64,000 nucleotides of DNA from Aquanectria penicillioides (taxonomy: Eukaryota > Ascomycota > Sordariomycetes > Hypocreales > Nectriaceae), in assembly GCA_003415625.1 (NCBI GenBank), contig PYIU01000003.1, forward strand, positions 6,634,001 to 6,698,000, written 5' to 3'. The translations under genes and the position numbers were made by a program. The notes under the pieces are model-generated. The model saw only the letters and a program-made list of their open reading frames with translations, had not been told where the DNA came from and did no database searches. This document shows positions 33,578-44,843 of this stretch, in pieces. The first letter of the stretch is position 1. Each line of letters opens with the position of its first letter.

Positions 33578-34676
33578 TGTCGGTAATTTTTTTTCTTAAT
33601 CTACTACGTGATTATTACATGATGCCTCGAGTTCGGAGTCGTTTGAAACTACTGTCGGGTGGGATCCGGAGATGTACAAATCGCTCCCCACTCGCACCTC
33701 ATTTTTGGATATGATGAGGTGTGACCAGCATTGGACTCCACCTGACACCATTTTATACCAACATCATAGAAAACGGAAGTTTAAAGCGACAAATGTCCCA
33801 TAACTCTTCAATAATTCAAGTGTAGCCGTAGACTACAGGGATTGCAGCTGTAGGCCCATATCATGACCCGTATTACTTGTGAACTTATGATCTAGTAACT
33901 TACACATTCGCAAAGTGGAAAATGTTATTAATCCAAGTACTAGTGCCTCATTGCAAGCTGAAAGAGAGACTAGAATGTGCATTCAATACCTGTTTCACGT
34001 AAGCAACTGTCCCAGCGCGCAGCTCCTACGTACTCTCTAAGCGTAGTATCACCAGACTGATAGATGAAAATTGGAGTTGTAAGTACCGATTTGGCTCAAT
34101 TCATGCGACATCAAATCGAGGCTTATAATTTGAAGAGCCACAGAAAGCGGGAAGGGAAGTTTTGTCATGAATTTTGGAATGAGATGATTGAGCCGTCTTG
34201 AAGTTGCCACATGGCAAAGGAGACTTGGAAGTAGAGCTAATTTCTGGGGCTCAAGATTTTGAACCAGGACAAGCCTTGACAAAACAACCGTTGGCAGTTA
34301 CAAGAAGGCCTTGTCAAATAATTCTCGCTTGGATGAACATATATTTGTCAGCCGCCATTCCAACCCCCCCCCCCCGGATTGTGACTAGACGTCAACTTTA
34401 GGCCCGTTCAATTTCCAGGCCCTTGAACTATATCCATCCCCGATTGGCCATGGACCGAAGTCAGACCGGAAGATTTCGATGGCGCCAGGCATTGGCTAGT
34501 GACGCGATGGTGGGCGACATAACACTATTCAACCCAAATGAAAAACACCCTGTAGTCTTCAGTATTTGGAGCTCAAAATTCCTTCTCTATATACTTGCCT
34601 ATGTTCTTGTGTCAGTTTTGAGGCTTCCGTCTAGGACAGTGCTCGAACTCGTCGATAAAGCTTCAATTTATTCACG
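33578..34676. other. Spacer in the decayed block
   Basis: Shared upstream region of two diverging pseudogenes. It contains a run of 12 C at 34364-34375 and no supported gene. Confidence 0.5.
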
Positions 34677-35769
34677 ATGGCCACATCGAGTCCCTCGAAT
34701 TTTGAAACGTCATATGGTGAACCAGACTTGAAATGGGACCTCTCGCCGACGGTCGCAGATACCGATGAGGAAACATACCACCAGGAATTCTTGTCTCAGC
34801 TTACTGCAGAAGATGACCGACGTATCATGCGAAAAGTCGACCGTAGGTTTCTTTCCTGCCCTTGCTGCCCAGATATGCAGCTGGTATCGCAGCGACGAGT
34901 ATGGAAAGCCTGTCATGCGAATGTTTGGTTTCCAAAACTTCTCAGGAATCATCGGAAGCTTACACACATACGGCATCTCATATATGGATGGTGTTGGGGG
35001 TTTGAGCGCGCTTGGAGATGGTAATTATACAGTCCCCGCCTCTATCCATTACCATGCTAACTTCATATAGGGCATCTCTGCTGGAAGGGCTCGTCACAAT
35101 TGTGTTCTCGGTAGTGATTTATTTTGTGCTTCTTAGTTTTTCTTGAACATTGCAGGATATGGCTTAGGCTGGCAACTTCCTTCAATCACTACATCCCTAG
35201 GATTCGCCGGGCTGCCGAGAAACCAACTCCTTGACATTCCCCGAGCTGCAGTTACAGTAATCGGAATTATTGCAGCGGCTTGGCTTTTGCGGTGTGCCTA
35301 CATCATCTGGCCCTTGTTTTTCCAGTTATTGACGGCCGGTATTCTCACGCTCTTTATGGTACTGTCACTTCCTGTAAGCAAGGGAGGAATATACACCGCC
35401 TGTGTGCTTGAGAATGCCTTCTTCTTCGTGTATTTCGCTCCATTTTGGGCATTGCGATCAGCAACTTTGGTTGGTACGACCGGGACAGCTTTCACGTTAG
35501 CCTTGCAGACCTCAGTGGCGCAAGTTGGTGGAGTCATTGCTCCCCAGGTCTTTCAGTCGAAGTACGGCAATAATGGCTACAAAACATCTTTCGTTATTTG
35601 TAAATTTTGAGTAGCTATCGCAGCTATTTCAAACACTTGGTTTTAGTTTTTGACCAATGATGTGGAGAAGGATATCATGAAGGCCCGCAGATTGAGGATT
35701 CAATCGAAAAGAGAGTGTAAAGTCTACACAGGAGAAGATGCGAGGATTTTAGAAGAACCCAAAGGGTAA
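34677..35769 (+). pseudogene. Dal5-type anion:cation symporter (MFS) with internal deletion
   Basis: The start and N-terminus are normal for the allantoate/nicotinate permease family (ATG at 34677, then FLSQLTAEDDRRIMRKVDRRF). Immediately after the first helix boundary the sequence jumps, in another frame, to PALAAQICSWYRSDEYGKPV. That block normally lies past the fourth helix, so well over 100 codons are missing. It then reads YGISYMDGVGGLSAL, passes an intron-like gap and stops, and resumes with a readable C-terminal half (35143-35610, GLPRNQLLDIPRAAVTVIG, FALQTSVAQVGGVIAPQVF-like text). A final piece ends at 35769 (EEPKG). The gene cannot make a 12-helix transporter. Confidence 0.78.
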
Positions 35770-38007
35770 CGGATACATAGTCGTGATGGTCATGAATAGT
35801 GAATCGCCCAGCATTCAGTTAGTCAATGGAAGATGTAGTCCTCAAATAACAACATATTTAAAGACTTAACAACTTGCAGAGATTTTACATCGTGTTGACA
35901 CTCTCCTGAGGCAATTATGAAATTTACCGCTCAGGTAAATATCTTGACGGGGTTGTTTCTGGGGATTTTTTTTTCAGACCAAGACCTGAAGCTGATAAGA
36001 TGAAATGATGAAGCAAAATGTTAAACCCAGTGAGCCTTTTGATAGAACGCTTCTTCTCCACGTCTGTGGTTTCCATATTTTATACCCACTCTTCTCAAAC
36101 TATCGATGTATTCTTGAAGTCTCTTCTTTCCTTATCAACTAAAGTTGGTTTTTAATTTTCTTATGATGAAAAATTTGATACCTGCAGTGAGTATCCTCAG
36201 GGTTTTTTGGGGGCCACAACCGAACTCCCTGGTCTTGGGGCAGGTTTCGGAATAAATGAAGAGGTGGCTTGGGAAAACGCGCGGATGATGTACATAGACG
36301 CATAGTAAGGTTAATGGGTATAGTTTCCGCTATCGTTAGTTACGCGTATAGGCCGTAAAGGTGTTTATTGGCACAAGAGGGGGAGTATTGACCTCAGTTG
36401 CATATTTCACTTCGTTCAGCATCGAAGATAAGATGGAAGGAATCGGCTGGGACAACAGGTGGAATATATCAGACCACATGTTGGCATGAATCCAAATGGT
36501 ACATTCAACTTTGGTCTCTTTCTTACCGCGCCAGTCCGGACTCTCGGGTGTTCGGATATTGCCTACTTACGATGGGAACCGCGGGGTCCGTGTAAATACC
36601 GTAGCGAGACCCGCGGGAACCGATCATACACCATTTTTTCTTCTCGGCGGAAGCGTGGCGGGTTAGGTTGCATGCTGCTCGCGTCTCTTTCGGCGATCCA
36701 TCTCTGAATTTATCGTTGCTTATGCTCAGGTGCCCGAAACGACGTGATAGTATTTGAGGGGCGATGGTAGTCCGCTTGGGACGTATGAAGACCAGCACGC
36801 GATGGAACAGAGCAGCCTCAATCGACAGGCAATTGAGATGAATCATATCTCAGATGATGGATTTGACGTAACATCATCTTTTCTCGAAGGGGGTTGACTA
36901 GATATAGACTCTGGAAGACTTTATCTCCAAGCATTGGATTTGGCTTGGTCCTTGGGGTCTCGCGGTCCTAAGGACAGGTGCTTTGTATGATAGTGTGTGC
37001 CGAGGTTTCACTTGAATACATCCTATGATCCAACCTGCCGCCAGCGTGCTAGCAGCGTATTGGAATGAGAAGCAAGCAAGCAAGCGCACGTTTGGAATCT
37101 GGCCACCCGTAATTGTCGAATTACCGGTAGTGGCAAGTTAGCGCACCACACTACACCACCGGTATCAGACACGGTGTGGCAGCTCGTAAGACAAGAAGCC
37201 GCCAGTCAACTCACAGGCTGCGTCGTAAAGGCTTTTGTGGGGCGCCTGGAATCATCGGTTGACTGGGGGTTGTGGGGCTGTGGGGCTGTGCCGAGTGGCT
37301 GAAATGCCCCGCACTGGCTCTGGCGCCAGCCCCGGAACTCACGAGCCGAACAATCAAACGTCCGCATCTTTTGCACAGCCGCCCCCAGCATGAGCACCTG
37401 GCGTCAAGATTAGATCCCCTGGCTTTTCGACCTTCAACGGTCACGTTTCCGTCGTACTAAACGCGGGGGGTCTGGCTGGCCCCAGCTTCGTCCCATTCGC
37501 TGAATCGCTAATTTCCAGCACCAAGCGCCCCAACGAGGCTATGTCGGATTACGACGTGGGAGCAATCTAGAGTTTGAGCCTCTCCCTTTGCCGTCATCTC
37601 GCTGCAATTCGACCGCAAGACGCCCTTTCCTGGCCATGGCCATGTCCACGGCCAAGGTGCCACACGCTGCCCTGCGGCCCGGGCTGAAACAAACGAAAGA
37701 ACCAGCAAACACCCGTCGGCGTTGGCGTTGGCGTTGGCAGTGCAGACTGCCGATGCCTGATCCTCAAGGTGTGGCACCATCATCTAAGGTTTCTTGGCTT
37801 GGAGGCCTTGTCGGCATTGGCGTCAGGGATTTACGCCCTCTTGGAAATAGTTAAATAAGAAGACTCTGAAAGCCCATGAGCAATGAAAAAAAAAAGAAAC
37901 CTGGTGCCCGGACAGACCAACCGTGGATATTCAACACCTTCAACTGAACATACACACAGCTGGGAAAAGAAAACCCCCCGTCAAAGCTTGCCAACCCGAA
38001 AGCAGAC
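35770..38007. other. 2.2-kb spacer upstream of the DUF2156 gene
   Basis: The left part is AT-rich and continues the decayed block. A short open segment at 36459-36700 (GMNPNGTFNFGLFL) is not recognised. From about 37000 the DNA becomes GC-richer and belongs to the DUF2156 promoter. A short GTTGGC hexamer repeat occurs near 37715-37735, and an upstream ORF is listed separately. Confidence 0.45.
37876..37947 (+). promoter_or_regulatory. Possible uORF before the DUF2156 gene
   Basis: A 23-codon ORF (ATG 37876, TGA 37945-37947) ends 60 bp before the main ATG at 38008. If the transcript starts upstream of it, the uORF could lower translation. The transcript start is not known from sequence. Confidence 0.3.
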
Positions 38008-39312
38008 ATGTCAACACTCTCTGTACCAGCATCGTCAGTCACAGCCGGGAGCCGCCTCGTAAGATGTGATCTCATCGACGGCTTGTGCTCCACTGTTCAA
38101 GCTTCTCCCAACGTGGATGGGCTTACTATCAACTTCTCTAAGAACATCGGCTCCACTACACCTCCCTCGTCCATTCATGAGAGGGCAACATCAATAACCC
38201 CTTCCTCTACAACTACTGCATGCGGAAGCCACAGCGAAGAAGATTTTGATTCCGCCTATCGCCAGTACAGTCGAACCGCTCACATGGGCCTTCTCGACCC
38301 GAGTTATGAGGTTTTCACTAGCATACACGGTTACGGTTCAGTGGTCTACAAGGTCATGAACCGCACACTAATTGTGACCGGTGACCCTCTTTGTTCACCA
38401 AAGCAATTCCAACCTTTGCTGGAGGAGCTCCGCTTGTATCGTTTAAAGCTTGGACTAAAAATTGCCTTCATGGGAGCGAGCGAGACCTTTGCGACATATG
38501 CCCGAGAGCTCGGCTGGACAACGCTGAACTTTGGGCGTGAAACAGTCATCAATCCTTTGACAAACCCCGTCCTTCGAAAAGGCGCCGGCAAGCGCATGAT
38601 CAGCCAGACCCGCCAGCTACTCGACCCGAAGCGAGGTGGCCTTTCCATCCACATCTACAGCCCAAGCACTACAGGTCGCGAACCAGCGTTGGAGGCTGAG
38701 CTACAGCGCTTATACGATTGTTGGAGAGAAGATCGAAATTCCAAGCACGGAACAAACTCACAAGCCTTCGTCACCGTCTATGATCTTTTTTCTCACTCCG
38801 ATGTAACGCTATACATCTACACCAAGGACCGTGATGGTTGCGCCAACGGCCTCGCAACACTCCGGAGTCTCGGTGCGAATGGTGGATTTCACCTAGATCC
38901 TTGTATCGCATCGTCGTGTGCTCCTCGCGGCGTCAGCGACCTTCTTGTCGTCGCGTCCATGAAGCTTCTCGCCAAGGCCGGAATCGACTACCTCAGCTTG
39001 GGTTACGAACCATTTGCTGAACTTCAAGAGATTACTGGGAAGTCCGGTATCCAAGCTTGGCTTACGCAAAAGGGTTATCATCGGGTGATGCAATCCGTAC
39101 CGGTTGACGGAAAAGCGGCGTACTATAAAAAGTTTCGTCCAGATGACTCAATAAGCTCCAACTTGTACATCGTCATCCCCAATAGTGGCCTTTTTCAAGT
39201 GCGGCAGTCCACTGCATTGATGCACATTGCGAATCTCAAAATCAGTTCAGTTTTTTCTTTACCAGAACGAAAGGCATCGAATGAAAGGAGCTCCGAAAAA
39301 AAGAACGATTAA
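38008..39312 (+). CDS. Stand-alone DUF2156 lipid aminoacyltransferase, ErgS-like candidate
   Basis: A single exon of 434 residues. Residues 1-85 are Ser/Thr-rich and variable. The rest is a DUF2156 (LPG-synthase C-terminal, GNAT-like) domain with YSRTAHMGLLDPSYEVF, VTGDPLCSP, IAFMGASETFATYARELGW, KGAGKRMISQTRQLL and the closing DLLVVASMKLLAKAGIDYLS followed by LGYEPF. Such domains transfer an amino acid from aminoacyl-tRNA to a lipid. In fungi, free DUF2156 proteins include ergosteryl-glycine synthase (ErgS), while ErdS is an AspRS fusion; no synthetase domain is present here, so ErgS-like is the better guess. It converges on ADE6 with 565 bp between stops. Amino-acid and lipid specificity are inferred, not visible. 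Confidence 0.82.
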   Translation: MSTLSVPASSVTAGSRLVRCDLIDGLCSTVQASPNVDGLTINFSKNIGSTTPPSSIHERATSITPSSTTTACGSHSEEDFDSAYRQYSRTAHMGLLDPSYEVFTSIHGYGSVVYKVMNRTLIVTGDPLCSPKQFQPLLEELRLYRLKLGLKIAFMGASETFATYARELGWTTLNFGRETVINPLTNPVLRKGAGKRMISQTRQLLDPKRGGLSIHIYSPSTTGREPALEAELQRLYDCWREDRNSKHGTNSQAFVTVYDLFSHSDVTLYIYTKDRDGCANGLATLRSLGANGGFHLDPCIASSCAPRGVSDLLVVASMKLLAKAGIDYLSLGYEPFAELQEITGKSGIQAWLTQKGYHRVMQSVPVDGKAAYYKKFRPDDSISSNLYIVIPNSGLFQVRQSTALMHIANLKISSVFSLPERKASNERSSEKKND

Positions 39313-39877
39313 AACAAGACCATTCGAGGTCACGCTTTTCGGTGCGGGTAATTCGGACATGTTGGTGTATTGGATAATGTATGGTCAATGTACAACTTGG
39401 GGTTGAGGGAAACTTTGCTGCTCAGTTCTCTTTGTATTTATATAGCACGAGGTCCGATGCGACCAAGGATCACGGCCTCAAGGGCGAGTGATGCCTCTTA
39501 GTTGCAACTCACTAGGAGTTTTTGATAGAGGTCGGCGTTTTCTTTTTGGTGTATTTGGCATGGATAAACATAATAAATTGAAGATAATTATGGAAGATTG
39601 TATAACTGCACGATGTACATATTTGTAGGAAAATTGTCCTAGCACTGCAAATATAGAATTCTGGTTTGTGCTATCATCAATGCCCATCTTGGAGAGGCCA
39701 AGCACGGATTTACAATAGAATGAGACTGAAATCTAATAACTCTTTCAATTTATCTATGAGCATTGTCTACGAAACCATCATTGTCGTTTTATTTTGTTTG
39801 TTTCATCCGTGCCTTACCATAAAATCATGTACATTCCCAAAACACCTGTCAATGGATCAACACATTTATCAACTTAC
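39313..39877. other. Intergenic 3'-3' spacer
   Basis: Shared downstream region of two convergent genes, AT-rich. It must hold both polyadenylation regions. No gene is seen. Confidence 0.6.
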
Positions 39878-42800
39878 CTAGCCAACCCACTTGCGTGCGT
39901 TCAAGAAAAGCTGGAACCAAGGCCCAAACTGTCCCCACTCAGTAAGTTGGTCCTCAGGCTTCCAAGATCCAACATCGGCCATGATGGTTCGCTCGGGATG
40001 AGGCATCATCGCCACGACACGGCCGTCCCTGCTCTTCACACCAGCAATACCCTGGGGGCTACCGTTGGGGTTGAATGGATACTTCTCTGTGACGTTTCCA
40101 TAGTTATCGACATAGCGAAGGGGAATGAGCTCCTCGGCACTGAGGGACTGGAGGTTGCCAGCAGAAGCGAACTCTGCTCGGCCTTCACCATGAGACACGA
40201 CGATGGGTAGAGAGGAGCCGTTCATGCCGGAGAAGAAAACGGAGTTATTTGACTTCTCGTCGATAGTTACCAAGGAAAATCGACCCTCAAATTGAGAGCT
40301 TGCATTTTCGACTAAATCTCTCTATCAGCAAACTGAAGTTGGCATGGGGCTGAGGACAAGAACATACCAAAGGTGGGCCAGTGCTCAGCTCCGGGAATCA
40401 ACTCCTTGACTGTTAAAAAGGTTAGCAACTCGGCTCATCCAACATGAGTGTCATTTGCACGCTCACGTCTTGTAAGCATCTGGCAGCCGTTGCAGACACC
40501 AAAGGAGAAGGTGTCAGGCCGCTTGAAGAAAGCCTCGAAGGTCTTGCGGGCGCCGTCGTGCATCAGGATAGACTGAGCCCAACCATTTCCGGCACCGAGG
40601 ACGTCACTATAAACTCAGTGTAAGCAATTCAACGTGTGTCGTAAACCATTATAAGTACTCACCCGTATGAGAAGCCACCACAGGCAGCCAGACCACGGAA
40701 TCCATCCAGGGAGAAGCCATCCAGGATGTCAGACATGTGGACATCAACAGCATCGAAGCCAGCAGCTCTGAAAGCGAAAGCCATCTCGGCATGGCCGTTC
40801 ACGCCCTGTTCTCTCAAAATGGCAACTAGGAATGAGGTCAGAAACTGTATGGACTTTATTTCAAGCAAATACTATACCTCTAGGCTTGTAAACCAGGCTC
40901 TTGAGGCTGGTTAGGGCCGGCAGACTGACATCCGCGGGGTTGAACTTCAAGTTGTAATGGAGACCAGGGTCCTTGGAGTCCGAGATAGAATCGAACTCAG
41001 ACTGCGCACAAGCCGGGTTGTCACGCAGCTTCTGCATCTCATAAGAGGTGGAAGACCACCACTCCTGAATCTGGGCTCGCTCCAGATCAATAACAGTCTT
41101 AGCCTTGTACTTGACAGTAAGAGACTGCTTGGAAGTTGGCTTGACATAGCCGATGGTCTTGATCAAGCCGGGGGAGGTCCGCAGGTGGCGAAGCAGCGCT
41201 TGAACTTGGTCTCATCACCTCGTCGGATCTGGAAAACGGCACCCAGCTCTTCGTTGAAGAGGGTGTCAAGGACCTTCTCATCGGACTCGGCAACGTTGTC
41301 AAGGGAGAACTCAGCTCCGCATCGGCCGGCAAACATCATCTCAGCCACAGTGGTAAGCAGACCTCCGTCAGAGCGGTCGTGGTAAGCCAGGACAATATCC
41401 TCCTGTTAAAAATATTAGTATCCTCACATGTAGATCTGAGAATGGGGAGTTGGTTACCTGGTGCAATTGCCAAAGGGCATCGAAGAAGTCACGAATGATC
41501 TCGACATCGCGAACATCGGGGGCTTCATTTCCGATTTGGCCGAGGCACTGAGCCAAAGCAGAGCCACCCATAGCCTTGAAGCCTTGGGCGAGGTCAACAT
41601 AAACCAAGATGCTCTCGCCAACCTCTTCAACGCGTCGGAGCTGGGGAGTCCAGGTGCTGCGAACATTCTCTACCAGACTAAACGCAGAGATAACCAGGGA
41701 AACAGGAGCGGTAACAGTCTTGGACTCTGAGGTCTCCTTGTCCTTCCAAGAGGCCTTCATGGACAGCGAGTCTTTGCCGACAGGGATGGAAACGCCGAGC
41801 TGGGGGCAAAGCTCCATGCCAATGGCTTGGACGGCTTCGTACAGAGCAGCGCCCTCTCCAGGATGACCAACAGCAGCCATCCAGTTAGCAGAGAGCTTGA
41901 CGCGCTTCAAGTCACCGTTGACCTTGCCGGGCTTGATATCAGCAGCGCCCAGGTTCATCAAACTCTCAGCAACTGCCATGCGAGCGGAAGCAGCGGCTGA
42001 GATGAGCGCGAGAGTAGGCTTCTCTCCCCTGAAATCCTGTTAGTTGACTGAGGACACTGCAAGAAGAGATATACTAACATAGCCATAGCTTCACCTCGGT
42101 GGGACTTCTCATCGATGCTGAAGCTAGTCAGGGTTACAGCAACGTCGGCCACAGGAGTCTGCCAAGGGCCAACAAGCTGGTCACGAACGGACAAACCACC
42201 AACAGTGCGGTCGCCAATAGTGATGAGGAAGCTCTTGGATCCGACAGAAGGCAACTTGAAAACGAGCTCAGTGGCTTTGGTCACCATCGCGGTCAAGTCG
42301 GATGTGCCGCATTGTTCAGTCAGGCTCTTGACAGCATCGAAAGGACGTAGGCTCTTTTGAACCTTTTGAACATCCTTGGAGATCCGTCGTCCAGGAGGAA
42401 ACAGCACGTCCATAGGGAGGTTGATGGGGTCCAGGGGAGGCTGAACAGTGGGCTCGCGGTCGGTAAGGACGAGCCTGGCAGCACCGTCCTCGTCCTTTGA
42501 TGCCACATTTCCAACGATGGAGAAACCACATCGCTCCCGTCGGCAAATGCTGGTAAATCGGTTCAGACCGTCTCGGTTGACGAGAAGAACTAAAAATTGC
42601 CAATTAGACTTGCAGATCAACATTTTAACTTATATTTCGTACCATATCGTTCCTGGGACTCGTTGCACCAGATCTGCAAGGGAGCATAAAAGTTAGCTTA
42701 CGCGACTATGTAACTGTAAAATATGTACTTGCCTGCAGAGGAGACATGGAGTTGTCGGCGCTCTCGACTTGTCGGAGCTCGAAAGTACCTCCAAATCCAG

Positions 42801-44843
42801 CGTCCTTGACAAGTTCTTTAATAAGTTAGTGTTGGTTTTCCTTGCAATTCTTAAAATACGTGAAGGTTACGAACCTGGCAGGGCGTTGGAGAGACCACCA
42901 GCACCAACATCGTGAATGAAAGCGATAGGGCTCTCTGGGCCCAACGCAACGCAGGTGTTGATGACCATTTGAGCGCGACGCTCCATCTCTGGGTTTCCAC
43001 GTTGGACACTGTCGAAGTCAAGATCGGCGGTAGCCTCAGTACCAGTATTGGACGAGGCGGCTCCACCACCTACATGGAGAGTCAGTTATCTTCAAAAAGT
43101 AACAAGGGGAAATTGGGAAACCAACCAAGACCAATAAGCATAGCGGGACCTCCGAGAACGATGACCTAAAGTAACAAATGTCAGTTTCAGGGATATAAAG
43201 GTTTCAGACGATTTCCATAATCGCAAGCCACTCTGGCCCAAGGCCGGCGGAGTTATGTAGGGACTCACGTGAGCGCCTTCTTCGACGTGGCTCTCCTCTT
43301 TGAGAGCATGCTGAGGTCGGACACTACCGATACCACCAGCAATCTATTCAATTGGCGTTAGAAATCACCTTTGATAGTAGTTATGAACAAGAACGAAGGG
43401 GGCGGCGAAAACCGACCATGATTGGCTTGTGGTAGCCACGGTACTCGGGGGCATCCGACTCGGCTTCATTAGTGAGAAGAGTTCGGAAAGTACCAGTCAG
43501 AGCAGGGCGCCCAAATTCATTGTTGAATCGAGCAGAGCCAATAGGGGCCTCAAGCATAATGTCCAGACTAGAGGCGTAGTGGGCGGGTCGACCAATGTCA
43601 ACTTCCCAGGGCTGCTTGCTACCGGGGATCAACAGGTCAGAGACCCAGAAACCGCAAAGGCCAGCCTTGGGAGCAGAACCTCGTCCAACAGCACCTTCAT
43701 CACGGATCTCACCTCCGCTACCAGTAGCGGCACCGGGGAAAGGGGAGATAGCAGTGGGGTGGTTGTGGGTCTCAACCTTGATCAGAGGTTGAACAACCTC
43801 CTTAGTGAGCTTCCAGCTACCAGTGGAGTAGTCGGGAGCCCAGTAGTTGCCTTCATCACCATCCAGACTAAAACTTCAAGTTAGAATCCAATATAACAGG
43901 TCGATTATTCAAGACTTCAGACATGAGAAACATTTCAAAACTCATTTCAACTGATTACAAAAGAGTGGGCGGGAAACATACACAGCGGCGTTGTCAGAGT
44001 AGGCACTAACGACGTATTCGGGGTTCTTCTTGTGAGTGTTTTTGATCATGCCAAAGAGGCTGTTCTCCTGGCTCACGCCGTCAATGGTCCAGGATGCGTT
44101 GAAAACGTGGTGGCGGCAGTGCTCTGAATTAACCTGGGCGAACATAAACAGCTCAATGTCATTCTGCGCCATCAATAGTCAGTTGTCGGAAATATGGGTT
44201 ATAAAAATGTGACTCATACAGGGGATCGGCCCAAAGCAGTGTACTGTTTGACGAGATACTCCATGTTGGGCTGGTCAAGACCAAGACCGGCCTTCTTGTT
44301 GTGGTCCTGAAGGGCAGCCAACGGGCCTCGTTCATCGGAAAAGATGTCAACAACGACGAGTGGGTTGCGGGTGCCGTGGGCAAACATGACGTCGAGGACG
44401 GGAGGAGAGGTGCTGAAAAACTCAGTCATCCTATCGTAAATGACGTCTCGGAAGGCGAGGGCTTCCTCTCCCTCGTATTCATCTTCGAATTCGACGGTAA
44501 CGACTCGGCCTCGCTCGATGCGGTTGACGGTCTTCAGGCCACACACCACGGCGATGCTGGAGGCTTTGGAGCTCCATGGGGACTGGTTTCGAGGAGTAAT
44601 AAAAATCTGAACACTCTTGTTCTCGTTTCCGGCCGAGGCAGCAGCGGCTGGCTGGTCAATGGCCTGGAGAATTTGCTTGACCTTGGTGAGAACAGTCGGG
44701 TCCTCGGTCTCAAGATCGACATAGTATTGCCACAAGCCAGAGAGCTTGGCAACCTTGACAGTGCTCTGATCGTTGATGCGCTGCACAAGCTTCTGCAACT
44801 CCGAAGCCGTGAAGCACGACTCGCCGACCAGAACCTGGTGCAT
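39878..44843 (-). CDS. ADE6: Phosphoribosylformylglycinamidine synthase (FGAM synthase), with an apparent 1-nt frameshift
   Basis: This is step 4 of cytosolic purine synthesis, converting FGAR, Gln and ATP to FGAM. I place 14 introns: 44219-44164, 43981-43868, 43416-43344, 43268-43166, 43125-43070, 42874-42816, 42732-42674 (GC-AG), 42642-42590, 42078-42029, 41457-41403, 40877-40826, 40662-40607, 40466-40410, 40367-40312. The coding total is 4067 nt, one short of a whole 1356 codons. Motifs from the N-terminus: [78 protein letters not shown], then the amidotransferase with nucleophile Cys in [20 protein letters not shown] and MPHPERT. The frame breaks after CFATCGPPP: the C5 run at 41174-41170 leads to TGA at 41165-41163, while [15 protein letters not shown] continues one frame over. 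This is probably an assembly error or a fresh mutation. Confidence 0.93.

Noticed and set aside
37281..37345. tRNA-like A-box text (GCCGAGTGGCTGAAATG)
   Set aside because: No matching B box or acceptor stem at the right distance, so no tRNA cloverleaf can be drawn.
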